A DNA stretch of 64,000 nt from the NCBI GenBank assembly GCA_022829145.1, contig CM040746.1:26782832-26846831 (forward strand), given 5' to 3'. A program made the position numbers and the translations under genes. Positions 51,309 to 64,000 of the stretch are shown piece by piece; position 1 is the first letter of the stretch; each line of letters opens with the position of its first letter. The notes beneath the pieces are model-generated. The model was given only the letters and a program-made list of their open reading frames with translations. It had not been told where the DNA came from and searched no databases. Origin of the DNA: Albula goreensis. Lineage: Eukaryota; Chordata; Actinopteri; Albuliformes; Albulidae.

Positions 51309-54300
51309 ATGAATTTGGCCGAAGTAAAAAAGCTGAAGGTGGCCGAATTGCGGGCCGAGCTTCAACAACGAGGCCTAGACACGAAAGGACTAAAGGCCGA
51401 CCTTGTACAGCGCTTAATGTCTGCCATTGAGGCCGAATCCCAGGCAGTGGAGTCAGTCGAGGTCGGGGATAACGACGGCCCTGTTAGTGGAGACGAGGTG
51501 CATCAGCAGCAAGATGACCATGCTTTGGAGACCTCAGCACCGCTGGTGGAAATGGTGTCGAGAACAAATCGTGAACAACCAACCGGACCAGTGGATGTCA
51601 CTCACATGGTGGACGCCGACGTTAGCAGAAATGAGTTGCCACAGGTATGGGAGACCGCTATCAGCGATTCAAGTCAAACACACCAGCCACTCTCATTACG
51701 GGCACCAGCAGCTGCCACATTGCCGCCTGCTCAGTCGACATTGCCAGTAGCAACACAAAAGAAAAATAATGATATTCCAGTTTTGGACAAAACACCACTT
51801 AGTCAGCCAAAGCTGGTTCAGCTGGAAGCAGAACCAGCAGCAAAACCTGTCCCGGTAGAGGCTCCCACGCGCTCCCCTGTCAAAGAAGTGTTGAGTAAAG
51901 AGGAAACAGTGCTGAGCTCCGATAGCACCCTGGCAGAAGCAAAGATCAGACAGGGAAACCAACAATCTCATCTAAAGAGCACCCAACAGTCTCCTCAACA
52001 TCTAACAGCAAGTTTTACCAACCAGGCCTCAGGACCAGGGACTGGAGTGCTTGTTGCACCGAGCAAAGACGCCCCTCCACAGGCCAAAAATAAAGATGAA
52101 ACCGTGGACATCGCCACGGGTATGCACGAACCTGTAAATGAAAAGAAATCAACTGCTGCCTCAATTAGTTTATCCCAGGGCAAAAAGGCGGTGAAAAAGG
52201 AAGACTTGAGCACGCGGACGCAAAGCCATATTGGGTCTACAAGTGACAACGGAGCGGAGCCAGACTGGTCAGTAGTGGCCGAAAGAGGCAGCGACGAGGA
52301 GACGGGATCTGAACCAGAGAAGGAAGGTCAACCAAGTGAGGATTCAGGTGAACCATGTGTACTCGTTTTTTGTTTTGAAACTATGTTGTGAGTTTTCTGA
52401 CGTTTTGCAGAGTAAAATAACTGAGTCTGTTGAGCTTTGTTTTATCTTCTGAACTGATGGACGTATTGTGTCTTACTTTGAAACATTTAAATTCTGACAA
52501 CTCAGTTTATGCATTACATTTAATTAATGAGACCATTTGAACGACGGCTCTTTATTTTTGATTGCTTGTTAGTATTAAGACGGTAGATCACTGTGGATTT
52601 TGATTAAACTTGGGTGGCTATTCACTTTTTACAAGAACAACAATGAATTAACTGATTAACCATATATACATATATACAGTGAATGGACCGTTATGATGTT
52701 ATGTCAGCTCACACTTCACTCTCTTCCAATCTTTCTTACTCTTGCTTTTCCTCACTAGTGTCCAAGGGGTCTGAAGCCGATGGAAAGGAGGATGGGGGAG
52801 AGCACAGAGGACAGAAGAGGCCACGTGTAGAGCGAGGCAGGGGCTACTATGAATTCAAAGAGGAGATTAACTACAACAGGTACTTGTTATCTCTCATCAC
52901 AGTTAATCTTGTCTCACTCTAACTGTTCTGTATGTAAAATTGGCCAGTGGCATGAATCAATGGTCTTATTGTGCTGTTCTTGGAAAGACATGGGATGAAT
53001 CCCTAACTCACCTGAAACTCTACAAGATTGCCAGATTACCAGTCTGTGTCACTTTACAGAGCATCTTCTCAGTTAAATAGCCAGAATGTAAACCACTTGC
53101 ATATGGCAGTAATGTCCTTTTATGTCCCAAGGACACCAGAGTGAGTATTTGTGTCTGTTTCTCCCTATAGGGCAAAGTCCCCAGAGCCTGAACCAGAATT
53201 GGAGGATGACAAAGAGGTGGATGAGAGTGTAGTGCGGCTTGATTCATGTGAGTCTCCTCACCTAGCTTCAGATATTTATTCGGTAAACACATTTTTGAAA
53301 TGAGACCATAGTAGCAGTAGGATTCCATTTTTTGTTCCTCATGCGTCTGTGTGTCTCTCTGTACATCATAAAAGTCGTCTTTTGGTTTGTACAGATTGAT
53401 CAACAAATCCTGGTGTACATTGGCAATAGCCTGTCCCACGTGGAGCTGTTTTTCTTTTTCAGTTATTTTAATCCTGGAAAATGATTTTTTTTTCTCTGAA
53501 TTTTTTTGTATTTTATTTGAGTTTAAACAAATAAGATGTGCTATACAAATCTGAAAATACTGCTACCTTTTAGGAGTACAGGTGTCTCTCCCACATCGGG
53601 GCTTCGGTTTTTTGTGGGTCAGCAACAAACAATTAAGTTATTGGATAACTTCCTTTTAAAATGTAATTGTCTCTTGAAACTCACTAACCATTTGAGCACT
53701 AGACAGCACAGAACTCCAGTCTGGTTTAAAATGCTCACAGCTGGAGGTGCTCACTTCGCTACGCTTGCATGCTTGAAAGTTATATATAAATTTATTTTTC
53801 ATCCGTTTAGATATATCAGTGAATTTCATTTAAGTCTAAATCTACCAGCTGACCAAGAATGGAATAATACTGGACTGTTTCTTCCTGGTAATCTTAGTCG
53901 GCACCAAAGAAGTGAGAAATCTGAAAGCAGCTCAGTTGTCAGATTGAATTACTGGATCTAAATTCAGGCTGAAGGTATCGTGCTCGCATTTAAATCTTTT
54001 GAAAAACAAAACTTAATTAGCAAAATCCATTCTCACATTGCACATTACTGAAAAAAAATGCGAGTAGGAATAAAAAAATTGAGATGATACCATGGGTATT
54101 TTGAAATACTGCTGGTATCAACTGTCAGATTAAAGTGGGCTCCTCTATCCCAGTGTTATGTTGTGCACCTCAGTCTCTGGCCACATTCCTTCCCTGGAGT
54201 GACAAAAGCTTATAAAGATGATAAACAAGATCCGGTTTTTTCAGGTCATCTTTATTGGTAGACTGGGAGTTGTTTTCACAGTCTGATGGCACTCTCACAA

Positions 54301-57300
54301 GTATGAGCAGGTATGCATAAGGAAAGACTTGTTTTTATATGTTTTTTGTTTTTAAAATATCTTTAATGTCTGTACCATTTTGGGTGAGGTAGTAAAAAAC
54401 CTAATCATGGCTGAATTTTCCCATTCCTGTGACCTTTGCAATACCTGGGTTGAATTTAAATCTATGTCCAAGACGCTTCCCCTTCTCAATCAAGTACAGA
54501 GTGTAAAACTTGCTACGCCCCTGATTCAAATTCACCTCTGTACTGTTCCTGCAGATAACTGTGACCTGCACTTTGAGGTGGGTCAAGATGGGAGCAGTGG
54601 CCAACCTCTGTTTTCGGAGAAGTTCCCCCTCTTGTGGTCGGGATGCCGTTTAACCCATGGAGTCAGTCAGGGGAGGGTTGGATTTGAGGCTAAGGTGGGG
54701 TATTTTTTTCTCTTTCTCTAGAATAAAACAAGAAAAACTTGAATCAAAACCCATAAAAATCAGAGATTTGTGCTGTACATGTCAGTTTCCCTAACTGTAA
54801 GCTTGCCTAGAACCTATATTTGGATACATCTGTTGCTCACATTCAGGAGGATCTCATGGTTTTCCTGCGACCCCCATTAAACAACAATCTTAAGTTTAGA
54901 ATATACCTCTTTTGACCTTGCTGACAGGTACCCTTCAGAATGTTCAAGTTACACTCCTGTGTATAGCTTTTGTATGTGTTTTTACATGTCTAACTATAGC
55001 ATCGTTTGTTAAAATATGTATATATGTCTTCCCAAAAATATATTTAGTGTACTCTCTGCCTGTTCCTGTTTTTGTCTGTGCTGTAGGTGGCTAAGAAGCT
55101 GCCAGTGACTGACTTAAAGGAAGGTGATCCTGACACTCATGTCCTAAGAGTGGGCTGGTCTGTTGACAAATCCAGCTTTCAACTTGGTAAGAACACTATC
55201 TGGTCATTTATCTCTATCTTCCTCATCATTAAAAGACAGAAAATTGTAGGTTTATTATTTCCCAAAACAGGAAATGTCGCTTTTAGCTCCTTTTGCCAGC
55301 AAAAGACATTCTTAGTGTAGGGTAAAGGTGAAAAGTTATACAGCAGTATAAGCAATATGAATTATATAGTCACTATATAGTGATTCATGCCATATAGTAT
55401 ATACACTTCATTTGATTTTGACAAATTTTCTCTCTTTTCTGTCTCCTCAGGTGAGGTGGAGTTGTCATATTGCTATGATGCACGAGGCAGGAAGGTGACA
55501 GGTGGAAAGGAGGAGGAATTCGGGGAGCCTTTCTCCGAGGGTGATGTCATTGGCTGTTATGTTGTAAGTTTTTTGTGGTGGTGATAAAGGGCAGTAAATT
55601 TCAGACAATTATTTTTCTGGTTTTCTGTCTGGTCTTAGTACTGGTTAATGGAGCTATTATTTACTATTATTAATATTATCTTGGCTGATTGGATTTTTAC
55701 ATTATATGTGTGTTAAAACATGCATTTCTGAATAAGGTCATTGAAAGTAAGAAAAATTGATGACATTTCCTACATTGCAGTGCTTCTCTGACAGCGAGGT
55801 GGAGCTCTCCTTCCATAAGAATGGGTCTCCGGTAGGCATGGCGTTCTCTGTGAGCCTCGCTGTCCTGGCTGGCCGTGCCCTGCACCCTCACGTGCTCTGT
55901 AGGAATGTCTCTGTGGCCCTCAATCTGGACCCTGCTGGACTGCCTTGGTGTCAGGGGCCCCCTGGACACACCATGATACCAGCTCTATCTCCTGAACTCA
56001 GAGTTCGTGCCCCACTGCCACCAGCCTCCAAGCAGCAGTGTGAAGTGAGAAAGGAAACAGATCATTCATTTTTTGTCCATCATTTGTTTAACCCTGAAAG
56101 GCCAAGGAATTGCAAGTATACAATATAGCAGAACCTAAGAACTGCTCAAGCAATGGAAACGGGTCTTTCATAGTTGTGAAATGTTTACAAATTGAAAATG
56201 ACAACAGAATCCTCCAGTTTAAGATTATTGATTTACAATCATTAGTATATGCATGAAGCAATGTCCTGTCAACAAATGTAGCAGACATCGTAGTTACACC
56301 CATATACCTAGTTGATAACAGGCTGAAAAATAAAAACGACTAAATATATGTGTGTAAATATACACATATAATAGATTAACTTCAGTAAACTATAAATGAG
56401 TCAAAATGGCTGTATTGGCATGCTGTGTTAAAATTAGTTTCACAGGGTTAAAGGGTTATTATAATCAAAAATGAAAATAACATTGTCTGCTTCCTTTGAA
56501 AACTGTATCGAGGTTAATTTTATTAAAATAATGTTTAACAATATTTTAATTGATATTATTAATTAAGTATGAAATGATCTGTGAGATCCCATGGGTCAAA
56601 TAAAATGAAAGTCTGGTCAAAAATCATTACTTAAATAAATTGTAGACTATGTTATAGTTGGGTGATGTGATCTTATGAATCACCCTGAAGGGAAACTACT
56701 CAGAAGATTAACTTCTGTCTGGATGGATTGACAGTATTCAAAGTACGCAGTCATATCATATTAATTTTGGGATTCCAAGGTTGACTGTTTGGATAAGTTT
56801 TTTTTTTTTTTTTTTTCCCCTCCCCTCTCTCTCTCGCTCCTCTCCTCTCTCCTCTGTGATTACTTTCGAAAGGTGTTGATGATGGTGGGAATGCCCGGTG
56901 CAGGGAAGTCTCACTGGGCCCGGAATCACATGGCTGAGAAACCAGAGAAGTGCTACAATCTCCTGAGCACTCACGCTGTTCTTAGCTGCATGAGGGTAAG
57001 AGCTCTCACACCAATTACTCTCTCTTACACCCACGCTGACATCTCTCTACACATCAGGGTCAGATTTAATTACAAGGTGGAATGGTAGCCCTCTTCATGG
57101 AGTTCCATGACTTTCTCTCTATAATTGTCACTTTTGTAGTGCCTAGTCCCAGTCTAATCCCACTCAGGTGCCTTTTTTAGCCACCTGAGTGGGATTAGAT
57201 GCAGCACAGATGTTGTCGTTGCTCTAATGTATGGGCTCAACACTAACATGCTGATGTGGTAAAGAGAAGATGTATGCAGAAGAATACATTCATGTTTATG

Positions 57301-59458
57301 TGTACACCATGTCGGTGGCAACCCTGTGCATCTGGCCTAAACTGTCGTTGATTGTGGTTTAACCAGGCAATACTTCACTGGTATACACAGTATATGTGGT
57401 GTATGTTACAGTATGTTCCAGAGCCTGGACAGAAGGAGCAGGTGATTCAGCAGGCCACTCAGTGCGTCAGTCATCTGATCAAGATGGCAGCACGCAGACG
57501 GCGCAATTACATCCTAGATCAGGTAGGAAAGCTGGTGGAGGGACAGGGCTGGGAGATGGGGATGTAGGTTGGGAGAAAAGGATGATATATTACAGATGCA
57601 TTTAGTTATTTCCTCTCTCTCCTTTAATGTTCTAGTTCTTCCTCACTTGTTTGTGACATGTTTCTATTTCTGTCACTGTCCTCCTACTCCCATCATTCCC
57701 CATTTCCCCAGGCAAATGTCTATGCCTCAGCGCAGAGGCGGAAACTGCTGCGCTTCGGCGGCTTCCAGCGGAGGGCAGTGGTGATCTTCCCCACTGATGC
57801 AGAGTGGAAGCGACGCTTGGCAGCACACCAGCAAGATGAAGGCGAGGAGGTGCCCGACATGTCCCTCCTCAAAGTCAAGGGTGAGATGGGAGGAAGGGAG
57901 GAATGCTGAATTATGAAAAGCAGAGTTATGAGAAGTGTTGAGGAAGGGTGGGGGGTTGGGGTAGGGTTTGGGAAGTAGTGTAGGAAATATACAACATTTT
58001 TGTAGAGGAGTAGCAGGGATTAGGATAAGACTGCTGATCTGAAGAAAAATTTTGTCATTCTGTATTTTTCTCTCTGTTGCTCTCAGTGAGCTTCACTCTT
58101 CCAGAGCAGGGTGACTACCTGGAAGAGGTTCTCTTTCCAGAGATGTCCCGCGAGGAGACAGAGAAACTGCTCAGTGGGTACAAGGAGGAAGCCCGCCGCC
58201 TGCTGCCCTCCCGACCCAAACGCAAGAAGCACCGGAGTAACCGGCGGATTAACCTGCCAAGCGCTCCCAACCACCCCGGGCGTAACCACAGAGACTGGGG
58301 ATATGGTGAGCAGGAGTGACCCTGATGTCAGTCTCAGAAGCAGAGAGATGGTTGTGCTTGTAGCACTGTTGCCATGCTTACTGTGTCTTTGTTTGCAGGA
58401 GGGCCCAGAGGAGGGTACAGCCAGCGACCATATGGACATCAGCCATATTGGGGACAGCAGCGCAGAGAGGTGAGATGATTGGGTGATTGAGCTATGTTAC
58501 TGTTTATCAGGTTTCATCATTTTGCTCATACCGTGATTGTACTTCTGTATTTTGACAAAATATTCATCTAAATTATATTTTTCTTGTAAAAATGATTTTC
58601 TGCAAGTGCTGAAGGGCCTTTTTTCCTCATTCATTGTCTAACGTTCAGTATTCATTATGGCCTTCTTTCATGACTACCATTCGTTTTAACCACTCTGTGA
58701 AAAGATAAGTATTGAAAATAAATCCAGAGCAATTTATTTGTTAAACTGAATGTGTTAAACTGAATTTGATAAAATCACACACATCAGTAATAACTGCACT
58801 GTCATTGTTTTCACTTTTAACTTTCTGCAGGGAGGATAAAATTGAGTTGTATGTCATGATTGTCATTTAAATTTCAAGTATTTCAATTGTTTGATCATTT
58901 TCATAACTGCAATGGCTAAGTTGAACCAATGCTTTCCTCTGGGACAGGACTTCCGTCCATTCTTCAGTCAGTTTCGAACTGAATACGATCCCTTTTATGG
59001 CCGTAACTATGGCTATGAACCTCAACGATACAGAGATTACTACCGCCAGTACACTGGAGAGGTGAGGATCAGATGACATACATTGCATAGTTACATTTAT
59101 TTAAGCTGTATTTTACCTTGCAAGACCAATGGTTATCTGGCCAAGAGACTTTCAACAAATTAAGAACATAAAAGCACACATTCAACAACAGCATAATATA
59201 AAATAAATTCATTTTAATACAGTACCATAACGAACAACTCCCCCCCCCACCCAATACATGTATACCTATAACCCAGTCTAAGCCAGAATAATATAGACTA
59301 TGTTACAGTATTGTCAGACATCAGAACTGTTCTGTTTCATATGTGATACGTTACTCACTCTGTTCTCACTTTCTCTTCAGTGGAATCATTCTTACCAAGA
59401 CCAGGGTCACTATGGCAACAGGAACTATGGTTACGGCAACTACAGGGGTTATCGGTAA
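51309..59458 (+). CDS. hnrnpul2: Heterogeneous nuclear ribonucleoprotein U-like protein 2 (HNRNPUL2), complete
   Basis: Fourteen coding exons: 51309-52347, 52759-52879, 53171-53247, 54555-54694, 55087-55186, 55451-55563, 55781-56044, 56873-56995, 57412-57522, 57712-57880, 58087-58305, 58399-58469, 58948-59061 and 59381-59458 (TAA), all in phase, giving 912 aa. Domains: SAP DNA/RNA-binding motif (about 2-37, VKKLKVAELRAELQQRGLD), a long acidic/Ser-rich linker, SPRY (about 413-610, with LFSEKFPLLWSG, VLRVGWSVD and VELSFHKNG), a P-loop polynucleotide-kinase-like domain (Walker A GMPGAGKS at 624-631, RRNYILDQANVY), and a Tyr/Arg/Gly-rich tail with YRDYYRQY that ends GYR. The tail identifies UL2 rather than HNRNPU or UL1. 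The human family member is a nuclear RNA-binding protein linked to DNA end resection. Human HNRNPUL2 is about 747 aa; the excess is in the linker encoded by exon 1. Confidence 0.96.
57153..57199. repeat. Perfect 18-bp inverted repeat (hairpin) in hnrnpul2 intron 8
   Basis: The arms TCTAATCCCACTCAGGTG (57153-57170) and CACCTGAGTGGGATTAGA (57182-57199) are exact reverse complements separated by 11 nt. The intron runs 56996-57411, so the transcript could fold a stable 18-bp stem between the exon encoding the P-loop and the next exon. Confidence 0.93.
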
Positions 59459-59525
59459 ACCAAAAAGAATCTTTTCCTAACAGTGCAGCTAAATTTATTT
59501 CTCAGCCTTTTTTCTGATCTCAGAA

Positions 59526-59531
59526 AATAAA
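59526..59531 (+). promoter_or_regulatory. hnrnpul2: Polyadenylation signal of hnrnpul2
   Basis: AATAAA 68 bp after the stop codon, followed by T/G-containing sequence. This gives a very short 3' UTR. Later signals could extend it. Confidence 0.55.
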
Positions 59532-62306
59532 AGCAAAACTGATTCTGTTTTAACTATGTAATTGGACAGTTTTTCCATATTTTCTTTTGACTTTTTTTAA
59601 TTCTTGACTTTTTCATAATGAAATAACTAGTGCCAGCAACAAATGGAGAATACTATTTTCAAATGAAGTTAATTGGGGAAAGCATGGCAGGATTTTTTTG
59701 TAAAATTATGGGATGGAGAACTGTACATTCTTAGGCAATTTTAATCATTTAATATTGTTATTATCCTTATCTTGAATATTTTATAAAAGCCACAACAATC
59801 AACAATCTGATTAATTTTAGTATTTCAGTGATACAAATTTAGAGTAATTAAACTGGTTAGAACTGAATTTTAAAAAAGCTCCCAAATTTTACTGGATATT
59901 TTATATGGTGTAAATATATTTTCTACATTATAAATCATCTTTGATTATTCATACGTTGCTTCCTTTTTATATTTGCATTTACATTGTGTGGTTCTGGCTT
60001 CTATTTTTACATAAACAACTGTTCTTTTTGATATGTACGGTTTATAATATGGTTTCCAGATCATTGATCCCACCAATCATTGTCCTAGCAAGTCATCACT
60101 GTATACACACACACACACACACACACACATACAGTTCATCTAACGCTCTTTTAAAGGTGTCACAAAGGACAAATTTAAGTCCTTTCCTATTAGCTGACAC
60201 CTCTGTCAGGCCAGTTAACCTAAAACAGGTAATTAAATTTTGCATGACATTTAGGTAGGGAGAGGGTGTGAGCAAGTGGTAGAATGATCGGGCCATTGGT
60301 ACACTGTGTTTATTCAACTTCAAATATTTTTTCTGAAAACAAATCTTTTTCTTCAGTACAAATCAATTTTGTGGGCATACTGTGTTTACCGATCAGTAGT
60401 GGTTTCTTAAATGTTTGGATTCGTATGTTTTTCTTCATTTGCCTGAAACTTTGTTGTGGCTTGAATTACATTGATATCATTTGTGCATGTTTTCTTGATT
60501 GTATATTAATTTATGGTATAATGCCCAGTTCTCACATTTTGCCAATTCTGTTGGGTTTGTCATACAATTGACACCCATAAACATAATTTTCTTAAGTTGC
60601 ATAAGTTCAGTATCTCATTCTTGATAAGACATTGTTTATGTTATTTTTCTATTGTACCTAAGTTAGAGTGCTTATTTTAACTGTCAGGGTTTGTCAATCC
60701 AATGAGCTTCTCTTAGCCTATGCAAAACAAGACCCTCTCTCTTGACTTACCAGTCATTGAATAACTAAGTTATTCAGTAAAAATTTTTCAAAAACAAAAA
60801 GAAAGTTTGACAACAAAAAAAAAAACATTGTAACAGTGATGATATGTTATATATGAGTTGCAACAATGACTTCCCTTTTTGACAGTTGTAGTAGTAGGAT
60901 GACAGGAAGTCAGGAGGCACCAGTTTAAAGGAAGTGCATTAAGTCCATGGTTTGAATGTAATTTTCTGGCAAAAAGAGTGAGCATTCCAATCCCTGAACA
61001 ATCTCCTAAAATGACTGCACTAGTCAAGGCGAGAAGGGTGAGAGAGTCTCATGGGTTTACACTGTTAAAGGAGTTTACTCCAGAATTAGCTGGAATTAAA
61101 CATACAGTTGAATGTTAGAAGTCTTGTCAAGCTATGTTAATACAGTTATGCTATTTTTTAAATGCTTGTTGTATTAAACACAGTTTATTGAGGTTTTAGA
61201 GTAGTATGATTTGCACTATGTTTATTTAATCAGAGCTTTTTGATAATTTAAAAATTGTTTCCCCAAGTATCATTGTTGAACATGTTGTATGTGCAAAGAT
61301 TGCAAAATATTGTTATTTTAAAATTGCACTGTTTTAACAAAGTTTTGATGTAAATGTATCCAAATTATACTAGTGTTAAGTCCTGTAATTCAAGCAAACC
61401 ATAGAAAACAATGGCTTAGTTATATTGTAGCATATATTACTCTCAATGAGGGTGTGTTTTAATTTTCTAATGAAAAAAAAGAAACTTATTGTTCTCTAGA
61501 ACACCCAAAGAGTCTTACTTGAAATGCATACATTTTGCAAATAGAGTGAATTAAAAACTACAAAGAGGGGTCTTGGAAAATATGTTAAAATCCACTTTGA
61601 CAATTGTTAATCATAGTTCCTGTAAAAGAACATTTACCAGCTGTAAAAGAATGTACTAACTACTGATCAACTTAACAACCACCATTGAATAGTAATAAGT
61701 CATTTTTCTATCCCAATGTAGAATCACCTTCTGGCAGTGGCCTCAATATTATTTTTGCACTCAATTTCAGTTAGCCATCATTAAAACCTTTAAAAATGCA
61801 TTGTAATCTTAAGTAATTGTGTTGTTTTGCTTTAGTTTTGATTGTTCCTTTTGTCTTTAATATAACCTGAGGGAAATTTTTAATATTAGTGTCACATTTT
61901 AAAGTTTAACTGCTGTTTGCACAACTCAGTGATTGATTACATTGAAGAATCTAAACAGATCTTATGTATAGATGGTCTACATCTTTGCTAGGAAAAGAAA
62001 AATATGACTTTAAGGTTTTCATTGGAAAGAAACTGTTTAAACAAATATTATTTTTTTAAGCATGAAGGCTATTTTGAGGCCAATAAAGCAATGCATTTTA
62101 TCAATGAGTCTTCTTGTCATGTCCTCTTTATATTGTTTTCTGGTCTTTCCAAACATGACATTTACAAGTGTTGGTTGACTGATTACAGATTCCATATGGA
62201 AGGTCAATAATGTTCACTAATGAATACATAGTGTCAGTGTTAAAATATTTCATATTGTATTTAGTATAAGAACACCTTTAGAATCTTATAAATACCATGC
62301 AATACA
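59532..62306. other. Intergenic region downstream of hnrnpul2
   Basis: Strongly AT-rich, with no exon or RNA gene recognised. It contains a short CA microsatellite at about 60104-60129. Part of it may be an extended hnrnpul2 3' UTR if a distal poly(A) site is used. Confidence 0.55.
60104..60129. repeat. Short (CA)n microsatellite
   Basis: About 26 bp of pure CA dinucleotide in the intergenic region after hnrnpul2. Confidence 0.9.
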
Positions 62307-63671
<1,365 letters not shown>

Positions 63672-64000
63672 TATGCAATACAAATGAAAAAGGAATTAAG
63701 AAAAGCACAGAAAATGTTTTGGTATGCCTGTCCTTACAAACCCATATTGTGTGACATGGGTTTGTACCAACAGGTAATGTAATAACTTATGTTGTAACTT
63801 GCATATGTAGTTATAAAACCAGATAGTGTATGTTTAATGCATAATGTAATAACCTTTACTGGATAATGTAATAATGTACTGCATTATCTGGGGGTTACTG
63901 GTCAATAACATTTTTTTGATGAGTAATGTTATAAATTCAAGGAATAATGTAATGTTTCCATGTCACTGTCTTCATTCTCTTAAGTGTCATGTAGAAATGC
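63672..64000. repeat. AT-rich repetitive tail with TAATGTAATAA-like motifs
   Basis: An 11-bp inverted repeat (TACAAACCCAT at 63735-63745, ATGGGTTTGTA at 63756-63766) is followed from 63774 by several dispersed copies of (A)TAATGTAATAA and close variants. This looks like part of a repetitive element continuing past the right edge. The family is not recognised. Confidence 0.5.

Noticed and set aside
53536-53961. 141-codon plus-strand frame in hnrnpul2 intron 3
   Set aside because: No recognisable motif. It is flanked by intron on both sides, and the exon 3 to exon 4 join is in phase without it.

Overview
This is a vertebrate nuclear genomic window, almost certainly from a teleost fish. It has multi-exon genes with GT-AG introns, CA/GT and tetranucleotide microsatellites, and fish-type Tc1/mariner and hAT fossils. 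The gene content matches fish orthologues of human 11q12-q13 genes: EHD1, TTC9C, TMEM179B and HNRNPUL2. The species cannot be fixed from the sequence. No viral or LTR-type element was recognised.

Layout from left to right. (1) 1-17.6 kb, + strand: the 3' four coding exons of ehd1 (membrane-remodelling ATPase of endocytic recycling). Its first coding exon lies upstream of the window. An 11.6 kb intron holds a CA microsatellite, a short non-autonomous hAT-like element, a near-perfect hairpin and a rearranged Tc1 relic. (2) 17.6-22.7 kb: intergenic, no gene seen. (3) 23.5-25.3 kb, - strand: a complete four-exon LC3C-type autophagy modifier of 135 aa. (4) 27.9-39.8 kb, + strand: a complete four-exon Dapper/DACT gene of 1035 aa, most likely dact4, a fish-retained ohnologue. 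It carries a six-copy 42-bp minisatellite in intron 1 and lacks the family's C-terminal PDZ ligand. (5) 41.5-44.2 kb, - strand: ttc9c (TPR protein, 244 aa), convergent with dact4. (6) 47.4-48.9 kb, + strand: a TMEM179-family four-pass membrane protein, 275 aa. (7) 51.3-59.5 kb, + strand: hnrnpul2, 14 coding exons, 912 aa, with SAP, SPRY, P-loop and Tyr/Arg/Gly-rich regions. (8) 59.5-64 kb: intergenic, with a broken Tc1-like transposon that still has both terminal inverted repeats, then an AT-rich repetitive tail.

The genes have unrelated cellular roles (endocytosis, autophagy, Wnt signalling modulation, co-chaperone-like TPR function, membrane protein, RNA/DNA-repair protein). They are linked by ancestral synteny, not by a shared pathway. 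The most interesting point is evolutionary: in human, EHD2 and DACT3 are both on 19q13, so a DACT gene beside ehd1 fits a second copy of the same ancestral EHD-DACT neighbourhood, whose DACT member is absent from the human complement. Exon boundaries were placed by reading splice signals and checking phase. Every proposed transcript stays open across all junctions.
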